Shown: in pieces, positions 1 through 12,349 of the stretch | How the letters are laid out: every line of letters starts with the position of its first letter | How positions within the stretch are numbered: the first letter of the stretch is position 1 | Assembly (NCBI GenBank): GCA_013397845.1 | Contig: VZTG01009228.1 | Coordinates: forward strand, 295,445-359,444 | Direction: 5' to 3' | DNA length: 64,000 nucleotides | Source: Melanocharis versteri | Lineage: Eukaryota; Chordata; Aves; Passeriformes; Melanocharitidae | The notes under the pieces: model-generated | Told to the model about the DNA's origin: nothing | The model's input: the letters and a program-made list of their open reading frames with translations, nothing else | Database searches by the model: none | Made by a program: the position numbers and the translations under genes

Positions 1-3000
1 GCTCACTTATTTTCAGCCCACTCAAAGGCTGCTTGTCTGTCACTTACTAACTTTATTTCCAAATGATGGTGCTGTGGGAAACACTACCAAAAGAAACAGC
101 CTAAACACTGGACTGCTTAATATCCAGAAGGACCAAATTCATTCACACAAACATCCTGAAGTACAGTTTTTCATTACTGTTGTTTAAAACCCTTGTGTTG
201 TCTGGTGGCAATGTCTGGACTGCCTTGTCAATGCTTCTGTTTTACACAGGAAAATTTCAGGCTTTTGCCCATCCAGCCAGTGCTACAGACTGTAATACAG
301 ATCTGAAGTTTGAGACTTTGAACCTTGCTGGCACTCTATCTGTATGGGCAGGGTTGCATGTAGAAGAAAGAATGAATGCTGGGGGATGTTTTACTGTGAT
401 ATTCTTGTTACATTTAGCTTTTGTGATTTTTAAGACTAGGGAGTATCAGGTTACTGTTGGTCTAAGCGTGCTTTTATGCTGTGAAAGTAGAAATGTCCTG
501 CTTTTTTACACTTCCAGTAGGTCAGAAGTTGGGGTAATTCTAAAAAGTATCTAGTCCCTTTCTCAAATCCTTGTAGTGCAGTTTCACAATTGCCCTGTGC
601 TGAGCTAAGCCTGTGTTGCTCCAAGAAGGAAAGGTCTCATTCTCTCCTTTGGGCTGCTGTCAGTGCTCATGTGGTTAGTTGGATCAGAAAGCTGATCTCC
701 AGGGAAAAAAATAGCTGTGCCTCCACTTCACAGATGAAGCAGGTTCAGCATAGGGGGGCAGAGTGATTTCTTGCAAGTTCCACAATCAATCAATGGCAGA
801 ACTGGAAGCAGGGACTCTGAGTTGTGACTTTTCTTGTTGTTATCTTAAAAGTAGGGTCATGTGACTCCTTTTTTTTCATTCTGAGAGATAACTTCTGGAC
901 TCATTCACTCAGCGCAATCCTGCAGGTTGAATATAGGTTTAAACTGGTGAAACTTGAGATTGGAATCTATTTATGTGTCTTTCTTTTGTTTATCACGTGT
1001 TTTTCATCAGCACGTGCTTTCACATCGGAGCTGTTGCTTCTGGGAGTAGAATAAGCTGGAGCAATTTTGTGCAGCATATTTCTTTGGTAGCTTCTTTGCC
1101 ACAATCATTATGCTTAATTTCTAATTTTCAATGTCAATTTTTACCCTGCTCAGTTTATACTTATCTGTAAATGAGGAAAAAAAGAATCACAGGTAGAGCA
1201 GAGGAATAAATAGCAGATGGGTTCAGTGTAGTTTTTGGCAGTTAGAGATCGCAAGAGTATCTAGAGCCTGTTCCTGGGGATGTTTATTTTAATGTTGTCA
1301 ATTCATCACTGTTGTGTTGGGGATTTGTGGCTATTCATCTCACAGATAGCAGTGAAGAGTTATTGTGAAGGGTGCATCCCAGCCAGCCTCCTAGATCCCT
1401 TATTCCTAAACAGAGAAGAGGGATTTGTTTTAATAAAAGAGTGCTCTGTTCTTGGTTTCTGCAAAGGGAATTCTGAAGGACTTTTTGCTCTGGTGCCCTG
1501 AACAACTCCTTCCGTTGTCTGGGCTGCTCTCCAGTGCTTATTCTAATTCATAATGGAAAATAACACTGCAAATGAGATGGTCATTGAAAGAATAAAGAGA
1601 AAAAGTCTCACCCTCTTTCTTCTCTGAAAAAATTTCACTGCTTCTTCGGACATCTTCTGTACATGAGAAAGTTTCACCATCCCATCATCTTTCAGAATGG
1701 ACTCCTATAGAAAGTACTGAGGACCATCCAGACACATGGTCACACTCCTTGTGCATTAGGAGAATTATCTGGTGCATGAGCAACCATGATAGACATTAGT
1801 TCTAAGAAACATGGTTTCAGGAAGGACACAATTGCACATTTTTTAAGCCAAATTAATCAGTCATGGTTGTAATTCTGCTTCTTTATAACTATTTTTTTTC
1901 CTCCCGAAGACATCTCAGTGATGAACAGCAGATGAAATTTATGTGGTAGCTGAGGAGGAGGGCTGGGAGAGAATTCTTTCCAAAGGTATTTGTAATATTT
2001 TCAAATAAAACAGAAAAGGAGGAGGAGCTGCTAAGGGAAGCCTATAGGATATGTGTCAGGGCTGAGGAGGCAGACTCAGCAGGTTGTAAACTTCCAATGC
2101 AGAAGTAGTAATGGTTAGGTTGTCTCTGAAAGAATTTCATGTTGGTATTTTAAGAGTGTTGGAGCTTTGGTTTATTTCCCTAAGGATTTCTGTAGGTTTC
2201 TGTCTGGGCTCAGTATCTACATTTTCCTTTGCCTCTGGAATTTGAGTGGGAGTGCTCAGTTTGCAGTTATATTGTGTTCATTTCCATGGCCTCTTACTCT
2301 GATGTGCGCATAAGTGAAGAGATTGTTATTTCGTTCTTTTTTTTGTTCTCATTTTCTGTACTGCTCACCTACTTTGTAATTTCATTGTAAGTTATTCTTG
2401 GGTGTCTTCGTTCTTTTTTCTGGTATAGGGAATCAGTTACCTTAAGTAGCAGCATCCGATTTGGCAGGTTGAAATGATTGATCAAGACTCTTTTAAAGCA
2501 TATTACACTTGCATTCTTTCTACGTCATGGGGGTAAAGTATTCCTAGTGAGGCCTGTCACGTTGATAATTTCTTCCTCTTTACTGTATTTTAGTATAATG
2601 TACAGTATGATGTGCAGTTTGCACAGCTGTACTTTAGACTCTGATCCTGTCATTTGTGAGAGATTGCATTTCTGATTTTGCTACAAAATTTCTCTGTTCA
2701 AAAGTGGTATTTTGCTCAGTGCAGGCATCACCATTTGAATTAAAGCCATGTTTACATACTGAGTTTGTCCTAGTTTTGGCCATCTGTGATGAATCACAGG
2801 CTCAACTGAGCTAGTATTAGCCCCTAGTATAGACAAGGATGAGCTGCTTTTTCATCTGTTCCAGCTGCTTCAACTTCAAGAAGAGAACTAAGGTCCAGTG
2901 ATACAAAAAGCCGTGTTGCCTCTTCCGTTGGAGGCTACAACCAAGGCAGGTCACCAGCAGGTCTCTTCGTGCCGCAGGAGGGTCCCTTGCTACAGGGGAC

Positions 3001-3462
3001 TGAAGTTAGACCATGCAACCCTAAATGTGGAAGCTATTCATAGAAGTATGGTCTTTATAAGTGTGCATAGCTGCATCTTAATCTTCGGAGCATTGTTACA
3101 AGAGGCTTGTCGTCTGAGTATGGTGGACATTGCCATCTCCTGAGGCTTGAGGCAAAGGTTGACTTCTAATTAAAGAGAAGGTCCAAATCTAATCAGGGTG
3201 TTCCAAACACAAGCAATAATTACTTTGTTAAATCTCTCTTTTGATCTATAGCATAATATCCGGTTGAAGCAAAAGAAGTACCTCAGTGATGTCACGTTTT
3301 TATTAGGCAATACTTTTGCTTGGAATAAATGCTTAGTAAGAAGAAACAGTTTGGTTTTACTATTGTAATTCTATTTCATGTCCTCGGACTTCTGCTTCCC
3401 CATCTCCTCACACACCAGTATCTGGTATCTAGCATTAGAACCTGAAAGGAAGTTGTAGAATT

Positions 3463-3743
3463 GAAAGGACTAGAGGAAATGGCCTTAAGCTGAGACAGGG
3501 GAGATTCAGATGCTATAACAAAAAAATTTCACTGTTATGGTGGTCAGGCATTGGAATAGGTTGCCCAGGGAAGTGGTGGAGTCACCATCCCTGGAGGTGG
3601 TCAGGAGATGTCTGGATCTGGTGCTGGGTGATACAGTTTAATGGTTTAGTGGTTCAGGGGTTACAATGATAGTGCTGGGTTGACAGTTGAACTTGGTGAT
3701 CTTAAAGATCTCTTCCAACCTTGATGATTTTATGATTTTATGA
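3463..3743 (+). mobile_element. CR1 LINE, 3' end fragment
   Basis: The text follows the CR1 3' end: a stretch meaning 'aggactagaggaaatggcct', then the segment around TTGCCCAGGGAAGTGGTGGA and CATCCCTGGAGGTG, then GATCTCTTCCAACCTTGATG. It ends in ATGATTTTATGATTTTATGA, a diverged form of the short direct repeats that end CR1 elements. This fixes the orientation as +. It is 5'-truncated, as most CR1 copies are, and has a small T/G-rich disruption near 3640. It is an old inactive copy. Confidence 0.85.
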
Positions 3744-4184
3744 ATACAGTATTAGTTCAAACAATCCTGATACTGTTTTGTGATTGGACCAGGTCAGGAA
3801 GTTTCTTTCCTCTTCCAAAAGTGCAGTTTCTTTGGACAATTGTTTTTAAAACCATTGAGTTGTTTTATTGCCTGGTTTCCACGGCCCCTTCTAAAATAAT
3901 AGGCCCATGAATAGCTAAAAGCATGTAGTGCTCCTGACGGGTGAAGGTTGGACAACTAGGAAGAAAGAGAACAATATAATGAGACAAGTACATTAAAGCC
4001 AGCTGCAGAAAAGGCTTTCTCACCGCACCTTACTGGTGTATAGGACAAAAGATTATTTGCTTTACTGTTCAATCTATCTTCTTCCTTCTAAGGCTGTTGA
4101 CAAGGAAATGAGTTCTGTTAAATGAACTTTTTACAGTGTGAACTGACTAGAAATGCTTTCTGTTAATAACAGCATTTATTTTTT

Positions 4185-4748
4185 TTCATCAAAGACAGAT
4201 CTGAAATGACAACGCAGTTCTCTGATGCAACTTGAAGCCATTTCCTGTTGTCCTTTTGCTTGTTATTTGGCAGAAGAGACAGACCCCCACCTTGATACAA
4301 CCTATTTTCATGTGGTTGTAGCTTGCGATAAGGTCTTTCATGAGCCTCTTTTTCTCCAGGCTGAACACCCCCAACTCCCTCAGCTGCTTGTCACAAGACT
4401 TGTGCTTCAGACCCTTCACCAGTTTAGTTGCACTTCTCTGGACACTCATCAGCACCTCAGTATCCATCTCGTAGTGAGGGGCACAGAACTAAACACAGGA
4501 TTCAAGGTGTGGCTTTACTAGTGCTGAGTACAGAAGGACAATCACTGCTCTGGTCCTGCTGGCCACACTTTCTGATACAAGCCTGGATGCCATTGGCCTT
4601 CTTGACCACCTGGACATATGCTGGCTCGTGTTCAGACACTTATCAACCAGCATCCCCAGGCCCTTCTCCACCAGGCCATTTTCCAGCCACTCTTCCCTCA
4701 GCCTGTAGCGATGCCTGGGGTTGTTGTGACCCAGGTGAAGGACCCTGC
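4185..4748 (-). mobile_element. CR1 LINE fragment, C-terminal reverse transcriptase region
   Basis: Read on the minus strand, two frames carry diverged CR1 ORF2 wording: VLHLGHNNPRHRYRL, then LVKPHLESCV, then a segment with RSATKLVKGLKHKSC, LRELGVFSLEKKRL and TTGNGFKLHQ. These belong to the C-terminal part of the CR1 polyprotein. Frame breaks separate the segments, so it is dead. The left end (4185) is the 3' end of the fragment, and no terminal octamer repeat is seen there. It abuts a second CR1 fragment at about 4748. Confidence 0.8.
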
Positions 4749-5235
4749 TCAAGCAGGGTCATGCTAGAGCACATTGCACGGATTGTGTCCAGACCATTCT
4801 TGAGTGTCTTCGGTGAGGGAGACTCCACAATCTCTCTGGACAATTTGCTACAATCACCTGCATAATAAAAAAGTTCTTTCTCATGTTCAGGTGGAATTTC
4901 CTGTGCATCAGTTTCTGCCTCTTCCCTCTTGTCCTGTTGCCTGGCTCCATTCTCTAGGCATCTTCCCCTCAGACACTTAGAGACATTGATGAAGTCCCCT
5001 CTCAGTTTTCTCGAGGCTGAACAGACCCAGCTCTCTCAGCCTGTTATTTTAAGGGAGATGCTCCAGTCTTACCATCATCTTCGTTGTCCTCCTCTGGACC
5101 TGCTCCAGGAGCTCCATGTCTCTCTTGTCCTGAGGAGCCCAGAACTGGACACAGCACTCAGATGTGGCCTCACCAGGGCTGAGCAGAGGGGCAGATCACT
5201 TCCCTTGCCGTGCTGGCAGTGCTCTCTGAGAGAAG
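4749..5235 (-). mobile_element. CR1 LINE fragment, second copy abutting the first
   Basis: On the + strand this reads as the familiar reverse complement of a CR1 end: a passage around CTGCTCCAGGAGCTCCATGT, then CTCTCAGCCTGTTATTTTAA, then GAGGGAGACTCCACAATCTC. On the minus strand it encodes the remnant KFHLNMRKNFF. It covers more 3' CR1 sequence than the neighbouring fragment at its left end, then jumps back into earlier CR1 sequence at about 4748. So two copies are joined rather than one continuous element. Boundaries are approximate. Confidence 0.75.
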
Positions 5236-8200
5236 CGATACTTTGTATTTATTAGCCAACAGTGGGTTTTCATTAGGTTTTTTTCTGATTCGTACTCACT
5301 TTTAGTACCTACAGTGTATTGAGGCAAGCAGTGCCAAAGCTTAACCTCACGTTGCATATTGAAAAATCCCTTTGGCTCTTTTGAGCTAGGTGTCTGCTAA
5401 TTTCATATAATGCTTTCTACGTTCTGTAGTGTCAGAGACTGAGCAGCTTTGCTGCTTCTTGAGAAAGTTAAAATGATGTTGTTCTGCTTTTAAATAGATC
5501 ATGTCAATCAATTAGGTAGTTTTAAGGAAAAGGTTGCTTACTTTTGGAGGCCCAGTGGCATGTTAGCAAGGGGAGAGAAGGTTGATTGATATGAGAAAAA
5601 GGACGGGAATGATTTACTGCCTTTGGAATTAAGGGCATCACTGAGAGTGGAGATTAGAGAAATTACCTGCTTGTGTTATCTGAATCTGGGGCCTTTAAAT
5701 TGCGCTGGAGATTGAAAAAAAGTAATATTTCTTTTCTATGCCTGTTGTTGTAAAGGTTATGGATCAAGGGTTAGAGGTCAGAGATGAAGTGGTTGTTATA
5801 AGAGAAGGGTAACCCCACTGGTCCCTGTTTTTTCTGGGTTTTTTTCAGTTGCCGCAGTAAGCTGATACTTTGTGGTTCTTTAATTTCCTCTGCCTAGTTT
5901 ACCTGATGACATCTAGTGCATTGGTTGAAGTGCATGGAGGAGCATGTGATAGAGCTGTGTGTTTGGGGGATACTTACAGGCGAGGGAAGGGCATTGATAT
6001 CTGTGGCTGTGAAATGTTTTGGAGAGGTATTTCTTATGGCTGTTGCTCTGACAAGGTGCGGTTCAATCTGTTCTACGAGGTGTTTGTTTCTGAAGCTAAA
6101 TTTAGTTGAGTGGCAAAAAATGATGATAGTGATTATTTCTTCCAAGTTGTAATCATCCATTAGAGACTGCAGTATTTACTGACTTGCCATATAATTTGAG
6201 GTCCGTGATGTTGTAAGACAGCCAGGATATATGATTGAGGGTGGAGGAAGTTCCTTTTGTCTTGTAGTATGTTTGCATGGTGACTTGCTCAAAGATGAGA
6301 TCTCTGGAGAAATATCCCCAGAGGTTAAAGGCCTTCTCTCGGTTGTTGAGGTAGGTATTTTGTTCTTACAGCAAATTCAGTGCTGTTCCCACCTATCAGG
6401 ATTTTGCAGTGGGATAGATGCAGGTTTTGTAGGAATAGGAATGATTTAAAAAATTTCTTTGGCTCTGTTGGTCGATACTTCTATTTCACTCTTGGAAAAT
6501 AATTTGAGTATGTGTAAACTTGAATGCTTTTCCCCAGCTTGGGCTAGCAAAGGTGTTAACTTTAGCTATACACTATACCCTACCAGCATTCTTGTAGAAT
6601 CAGAATTAAAAGACTTGAAAAATAATCTTTGATGCATATCTTTTTGGAATGGTTGACCTTAATCTCGGAGTTGCTGGGTCACTGTGTAAACATTGCAGAC
6701 CTACAGATGTGTGAATGTATAGTTTGTTGTTGTGTAGTGCAAATTTCTGGTGAATATTTTCTGTATTTTGTAACCAAAAGCTCTGTCAATATCTGTGGCA
6801 CAGAAGAAAAGGAAAGCATTTTAGGAAGGGCAAGGGAAGAGTGTTCAGGAAAACATATCATTTCTCTGACTGAGCTGCATGCAGGGCACCTTCTGGAAAG
6901 ACAGGTCCAGTGAAGGGTGTGGTTATGAGATTTTATTTGACAATTTCTGTGCACTGTGCATTCTGTAAGGGCCACTGTTAAAAGTTCACGGATCTCACGT
7001 ACTTTAGGGTGTAACTGGGTGAGTCAGCAGTACATCGCAACAAGATGTGATCATGCGTGAAGATAGTTTTACTTTTGTGAGATTTTAATGTAAGAGGGTT
7101 GAAAATTAGTGTTTCTGCTGCTTGTTATTTATTTTGTTTATAAGTACAAATGGCCTGTTTGAACCCAGTATGTTTCTTTATATGGATGACCTTGTAGTAT
7201 TCTTAAACACATCTTTTGGCTGTTGGTTCACTTTTATGTTGTAGAAGGGGGTTTCAGTTTTTTGTTTCTAATTTTTAAGCACTCAGTTAAAGCTTCACCA
7301 TGTTTGGTGCATATGTATTAATATTTCTGTCATGTAGGCTGTCCCTTCACAACAAATGCCTTTGCTCTCAACACTCATCTATAATTAAAACAATGAGGAA
7401 ATTCCCTTTGTTTCCTCACTCAGCTAAAGGTTAAATTCCAGCACATTTCATGCTGCTTGTTTGACTGGGCTGGCCTATAAAGAAGTTGAATTAGGCTGAA
7501 GGAGCACAGAAATCCTGTGGCCTGGGACTTGTCAAAGAACTTAGCATTGGCAATTGCTGTACTTCGAAATTCTCAAAGGTGCCCAACTGATTTTTTGGCG
7601 CTGAGGTCACACCAGTACTGAACACTTCTCATAATCCCAGTTCTGTGGGTTAGGTTGAACTTCACATTTTACATCCCAAACATCTGTCTTTTGTATTACA
7701 GTGCTGGAATCATGCTGCTGATCTTTGACTAGGCAGGATCCAGATACTATTTCAACTGCTGAGTGTAGAACCTATTTGGTAGTGTTCCTGAGAAGTGAGA
7801 CTCAATAATTCACCTGTCGGAGGCCTTAGTTGCCTCAAGATTCCCCAGGAACTCCTTCTTTATACTCTAGTTGCCTCTCAAAGGATGCACAGTAATTGAA
7901 GCAAACAGGCATATATTTTACAGATTATTTTTACACAGGAAACAAACATATCTAGGCAAAATAAGAAGCACTGATACCGTGTTCCCTTGATCTGATTACT
8001 GCTGTGGTGTCTTTGAAGTCTGTATACTTGCAAGCACCTGAGCTTTCTCCACTGGATTCCTCACCTCCAGCATATGCATCATTTGAGTCCTGCTGAGTTT
8101 TTGCCCTTGCAGTCAACACCCTTTTGTTTCTGCTTGTTCTTCTCTGGAGCAATGATCTTTTGTGTTTCTATTCTGAAGCTTCTCTGTTTTCACAAGTCCA

Positions 8201-11200
8201 GCTGAAATATACCCATCTTTTAATTTCTTTGGGTGATTTCCCCACCCATTCCCTATTGTTTTCTCTTTGCTGATCTGCAGATAAGTGATTTAGTAAGGAT
8301 TTAAGATACTCACTGCTATAAAAGAAGTGTTATCTATTTTGTTGCAGTCATTATTAATGTTTCTAGTCAGATGAGAACATTGACATACCACTTTTTCCCT
8401 TTACAATACTTTAAAGATAATCTTACCACTATACTCATGTATTCTATGAAATATAGAAACTATTTGAAGAAAATATAATATTCGTAGTTTATAACAGTTA
8501 AAGCCTTGTAAAGACATCTTGAATCCTGTGGATCCAGATTTACTGGTTTTCTTTATGCCTTTGTCCTGCTCATCCTTCATGATTAAACCAGGTTTTATTC
8601 ATCTGTGATGTCAATTACAAAGGTTCTGGAGCTCATTTAGCCACCAGGTTATATTTGATGTACAGAGATATATGAAGCAAGCAGAATGTCCTGTCAGTGG
8701 CTAGAGAAGGCTTTGATTTACTGACTGAAATGCAACTGCAAATAGTTGAATCAAAAAACCATTCTTCAGAAATAGTCTTTGTTTTGTACTCTTTCAATGT
8801 GAAAGTAGGGCACTGTCATGTTTCCCCATGTGCAAATGTGGAAACTCTGTAGACTTTAATGGTAAAGTATTTCCATCAGAAGAAGCTGCACTTTACAGCT
8901 AAATTGTTCTACTTGAAAGCGCTGGTTCTTCCCTTCTGTTTTTTAACTGTTGCTTTTGTGTCTGAATATAATGCTGGCTGGGCCAAAATAGCCTGTCCCT
9001 ATGACTATGACAATTCAGTGATACTTTCATTTACATTTACAGTGCTACGTTGCTATTATGCTATTATTAAAATTATAGGTGTTTTCTACTCCTAGAATTA
9101 TTTACTACCAAGATTAAATTGCCATTAATCATAAATACTATTTACTGATTTTAATCAAAACATACTAGCAGGCTTATCATAACAGTGAGTGTGATATGTT
9201 GATAGATGGCATAGTGGGGAGTCTTTTTAGCTGTTGCAGGAGGGCCAAAGTCATCTTGTAGCATACATTTTACTGGCAGCTGAAATCAGTCATTATACAA
9301 TGAAGACTGAGAATGACTTGAATCGTGCTCTAAGGATTTGCCTTTCTGGAATGGCTGTGTTTATACAGTCATCTTGGGGTTGAGGCAGTTCAGCTCGGGT
9401 TGTTGACTGAAAGAAAATGCTGTAGGAAATCTATCTAGAATGTCTGTAGCTCAGGATCAGGAAAGAGTTAGTTCAGGGTGCACACAAGCCAAGTGACTCA
9501 GATTCACAAAAAATGTGGGAGCTGTTTCAGCTTCAAGGTCTAAGCTGGACATTGTTAAATGTGGAAGCTGTTGTAACCTCATGACTTGTAGGCTGCTGTG
9601 AGAATTGAAGTGTGAAATGTTATCATTTGCTGCCATGATTTGCTTTGACTTCCTGCCTGTGTTCTGCCTTAAAATTGAAGGTTTGGTTGCTAAAATATGA
9701 TCCCAAAGTATGACAGTGACAAGCACATGAATATGTAATAAGTGGTTGAAGAAACAGCTAGAGAGCAATTCCTGAAAGGATTTCCCTATGCTGATCAATG
9801 TGAGCTGTTCTAATTAGCAGAGCAGCTGGATTTTAGCTGCTGCTTAACTACATCCTCACTTGTCCAGACAGTGGGAAGTCGCAGTTGTGGCATTCATTAA
9901 GTGATGCAGGAGTAGACGTACTCAGCATATTGATGAGGATTGAATTGTCACTGGACTTAATTACTGGTTCAGGATTTCTTGCTTTTGGAGCTGAACCCAA
10001 GAGAGAAGTAAAGTTGTGCGGGGATAAGTCTTAATTTCTAGATGACCAGATCTATACTACTGAGCATGTGATTTCTTAGGTGACTAGATCTTTTTTAGCC
10101 TCCTGTACCCACAGGGCCAGGACAATACGCCGTGATCTAGCAGAGAACATGCAAATGTTCATTTTACAGAAGGACTGTGAGGACAGGCTGCTGCCAACTG
10201 TGTTTTTTCTGGTGCTTGTCTGATCTCCTAGTGAGCCAGTATGGATGATCAGCACTAACAGGAAAAAAAATGTAAAGAGTGGATCAGCTGATACTGAAGG
10301 ATGAGAAGAACAGCTGACGTGAGGTATAGCCAGCATTTGGTCATTTACTGTCAGATTAGTGGCAGAGTCATGGGCTTAAGGTTTTTGTGAGCGGAGACTG
10401 AGCTGCTTACCCCAAGGACTGCTGCTGGCCTCCCCGTCCGCTCCCATCGCTTCTCTGGTGCCACCCTGATGCTCCTGTGGCTCTGCAGCCAGCTGGAGCA
10501 GTTGGCCTGTCTGGCTGAAAACTAATCAGGATATTTGGGATGGGCTTCTTTATTGTTAACAAAATCACATGGCTGATCCAGCAGACTTGTGACCATGCCA
10601 GCACCAACACAAGAAAGCTGGTGGAAATGGTGAGTGTGGGGAAGGCAGGAGTACTGGTTGTGCACTGTCTGCTTCTCTGACACTGATGGGGAAAGTGCAC
10701 CTGGACTCCGTGTGCTGTGCCAGCTGATTTAGACTATCAGCTGGAGGACTGACGCTCCTCAGCAACTGAGGCATTTAAGAGGCAGACCACTGTGGGTGCA
10801 TTTTCAGTGTAAATTGACTTCCATGGAATTAATGCAATTCTGTCTACTGCACCCACATCATGAGTTTGGGATAGTTTTGAGTCTTCTGTTTTAGCTTTAG
10901 GAGCTTTTTGGTAGAACTAGTAAGTGTCTTTGGCCTGCAGGTGGTGGTAAATCTGTTTGCACCCCCCCTAATTTAGCTATAAAATTATTAACATCTTTCT
11001 GTAATTCAGTCTGCAGTGAAATAATTTAGGTGACATTTAAAACATTTTGTGCTTGGGATTATGTCTTCTAATAAGTTTTAGAATGTTGCACTGTAGTACA
11101 CTGGCTGTTATAAAGATGGCATGATTTCCAAAGTAACTGAGAGTAATATATGATGCTTTTTATTAAACTAGTGTTTTGCCTTACAGTAATTTCAGCATGA

Positions 11201-12335
11201 GCAATTTTAAAATTCTTGTCTCACATTTCAAGAAGTCACAAGACATTAGAAATAGCAACATTTTAATTCTTTTTACTCTGTGTGTGAGTATAAGGCAAGG
11301 TCAGTAACAATCACAATCAGACATATGTTTAACTTTTACATGGATATGTGAACCTAAAGACTGATATTTTTTGAAAAGCTTCATATAACTTGACATAAAG
11401 GATAAATTTTGAGACCTTGGAATAGATGCTTCAGAATATTAATTTTTAGAACAAGTGATCATTCTTTTTCATTATTTTTGTTGACTTTTTTTCCCTTTAG
11501 GCTTTTAGGTATGTCTAGAGTGATGTATGAAAGAGGTGCAGTCAGTTTTCCTGTAGAATATTCATTGTAATGTCAGTTTAGATAAATAAACTAAAGGTCC
11601 TGGTTCTGATGAAGGGAGCAGGCAATGTGAAGGCCTGCTCAATTGCTGTTGAGAATTCCATGCAAGCCAATAGGAGGGTGTGGAGGTAGGTGAAGAAGAG
11701 GTGCTGAGACAGGCTACTAGCTTGGGATATCTTTTGTATCCCAAGCAGTATCACAACCTGTAGAGCAGAAGACTGTAGATGGCCAGGGGAGAGCCTCCCT
11801 GGATGGCTGTGGGTAGGCTCACAGGCAGGAAGGGAACAGTCAGAAGCCAGTCCTGCCTGTCCTCTCCAGAGGCAGGTAAAATCCATAATCCTCTGCCTGT
11901 TTGCACTCAGCAGCCAAGCTGCCTCACCGTCAGCCAGCTTGTGGGAACGTGTCCATGAGGTGCCCTCCACTGGGCTGGAGACTCTGCTGCTCCTGAGCCA
12001 GCTAAAGGACTGGCTGGGTGAAAAAATAGCCCAGAACCTCTAGGCCTCTTGGCTTAGGTAGCTGTCCTGCTCTGGGCAGACACAGCTTCCTGACTGCTCG
12101 CTTGGAGATGGCTGTGTGATTTCAGCTTTATTCTAGTTAAACAGCAGCTCCCCTTCTCTGCTCTGTGGGGACTGTCGAGGTGAGTGATGCTCACACAGTC
12201 GCTGTGTTAGGTCAGGAGTCACCCTGCAGGAGCAGCCTTTTCAGAAACCTGGTAGCTCTGCTGAAGTTGTGTTTGAGGAGAGAGAGTGCTCAGTCAAGGA
12301 AGTGTCGGAGCAGAGCCCCTAATGAGGGAGAAACC

Positions 12336-12349
12336 ATGGTTTATGCACA
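12336..12349 (+). CDS. Candidate small first coding exon of SH3D19 (speculative)
   Basis: An ATG in good start context (AAACCATGG) is followed after four codons and two bases by a strong donor, CA|GTAAGT. The two-base overhang is exactly what the first confident exon at 15880 needs. Joined, they would read M-V-Y-A-H and then Q-G-P-L. The frame upstream stays open from 12165, so this could also be the 3' part of a larger exon. There is no CpG island and I cannot recall a matching N-terminus, so it may be coincidence. Confidence 0.2.

Noticed and set aside
4225..5255. Open frames of 98-145 codons on both strands
   Set aside because: They are frames through CR1 LINE fragments, with breaks; not host genes.
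7952..8152. Minus-strand 66-codon frame rich in S, E and G
   Set aside because: It looked like a retroposed gene piece at first, but no family, poly(A) tail or frame continuation supports it.
10565..12000. Overlapping minus-strand open frames of 60-130 codons
   Set aside because: They lie in locally GC-richer DNA, lack splice-supported continuation and show no known family.
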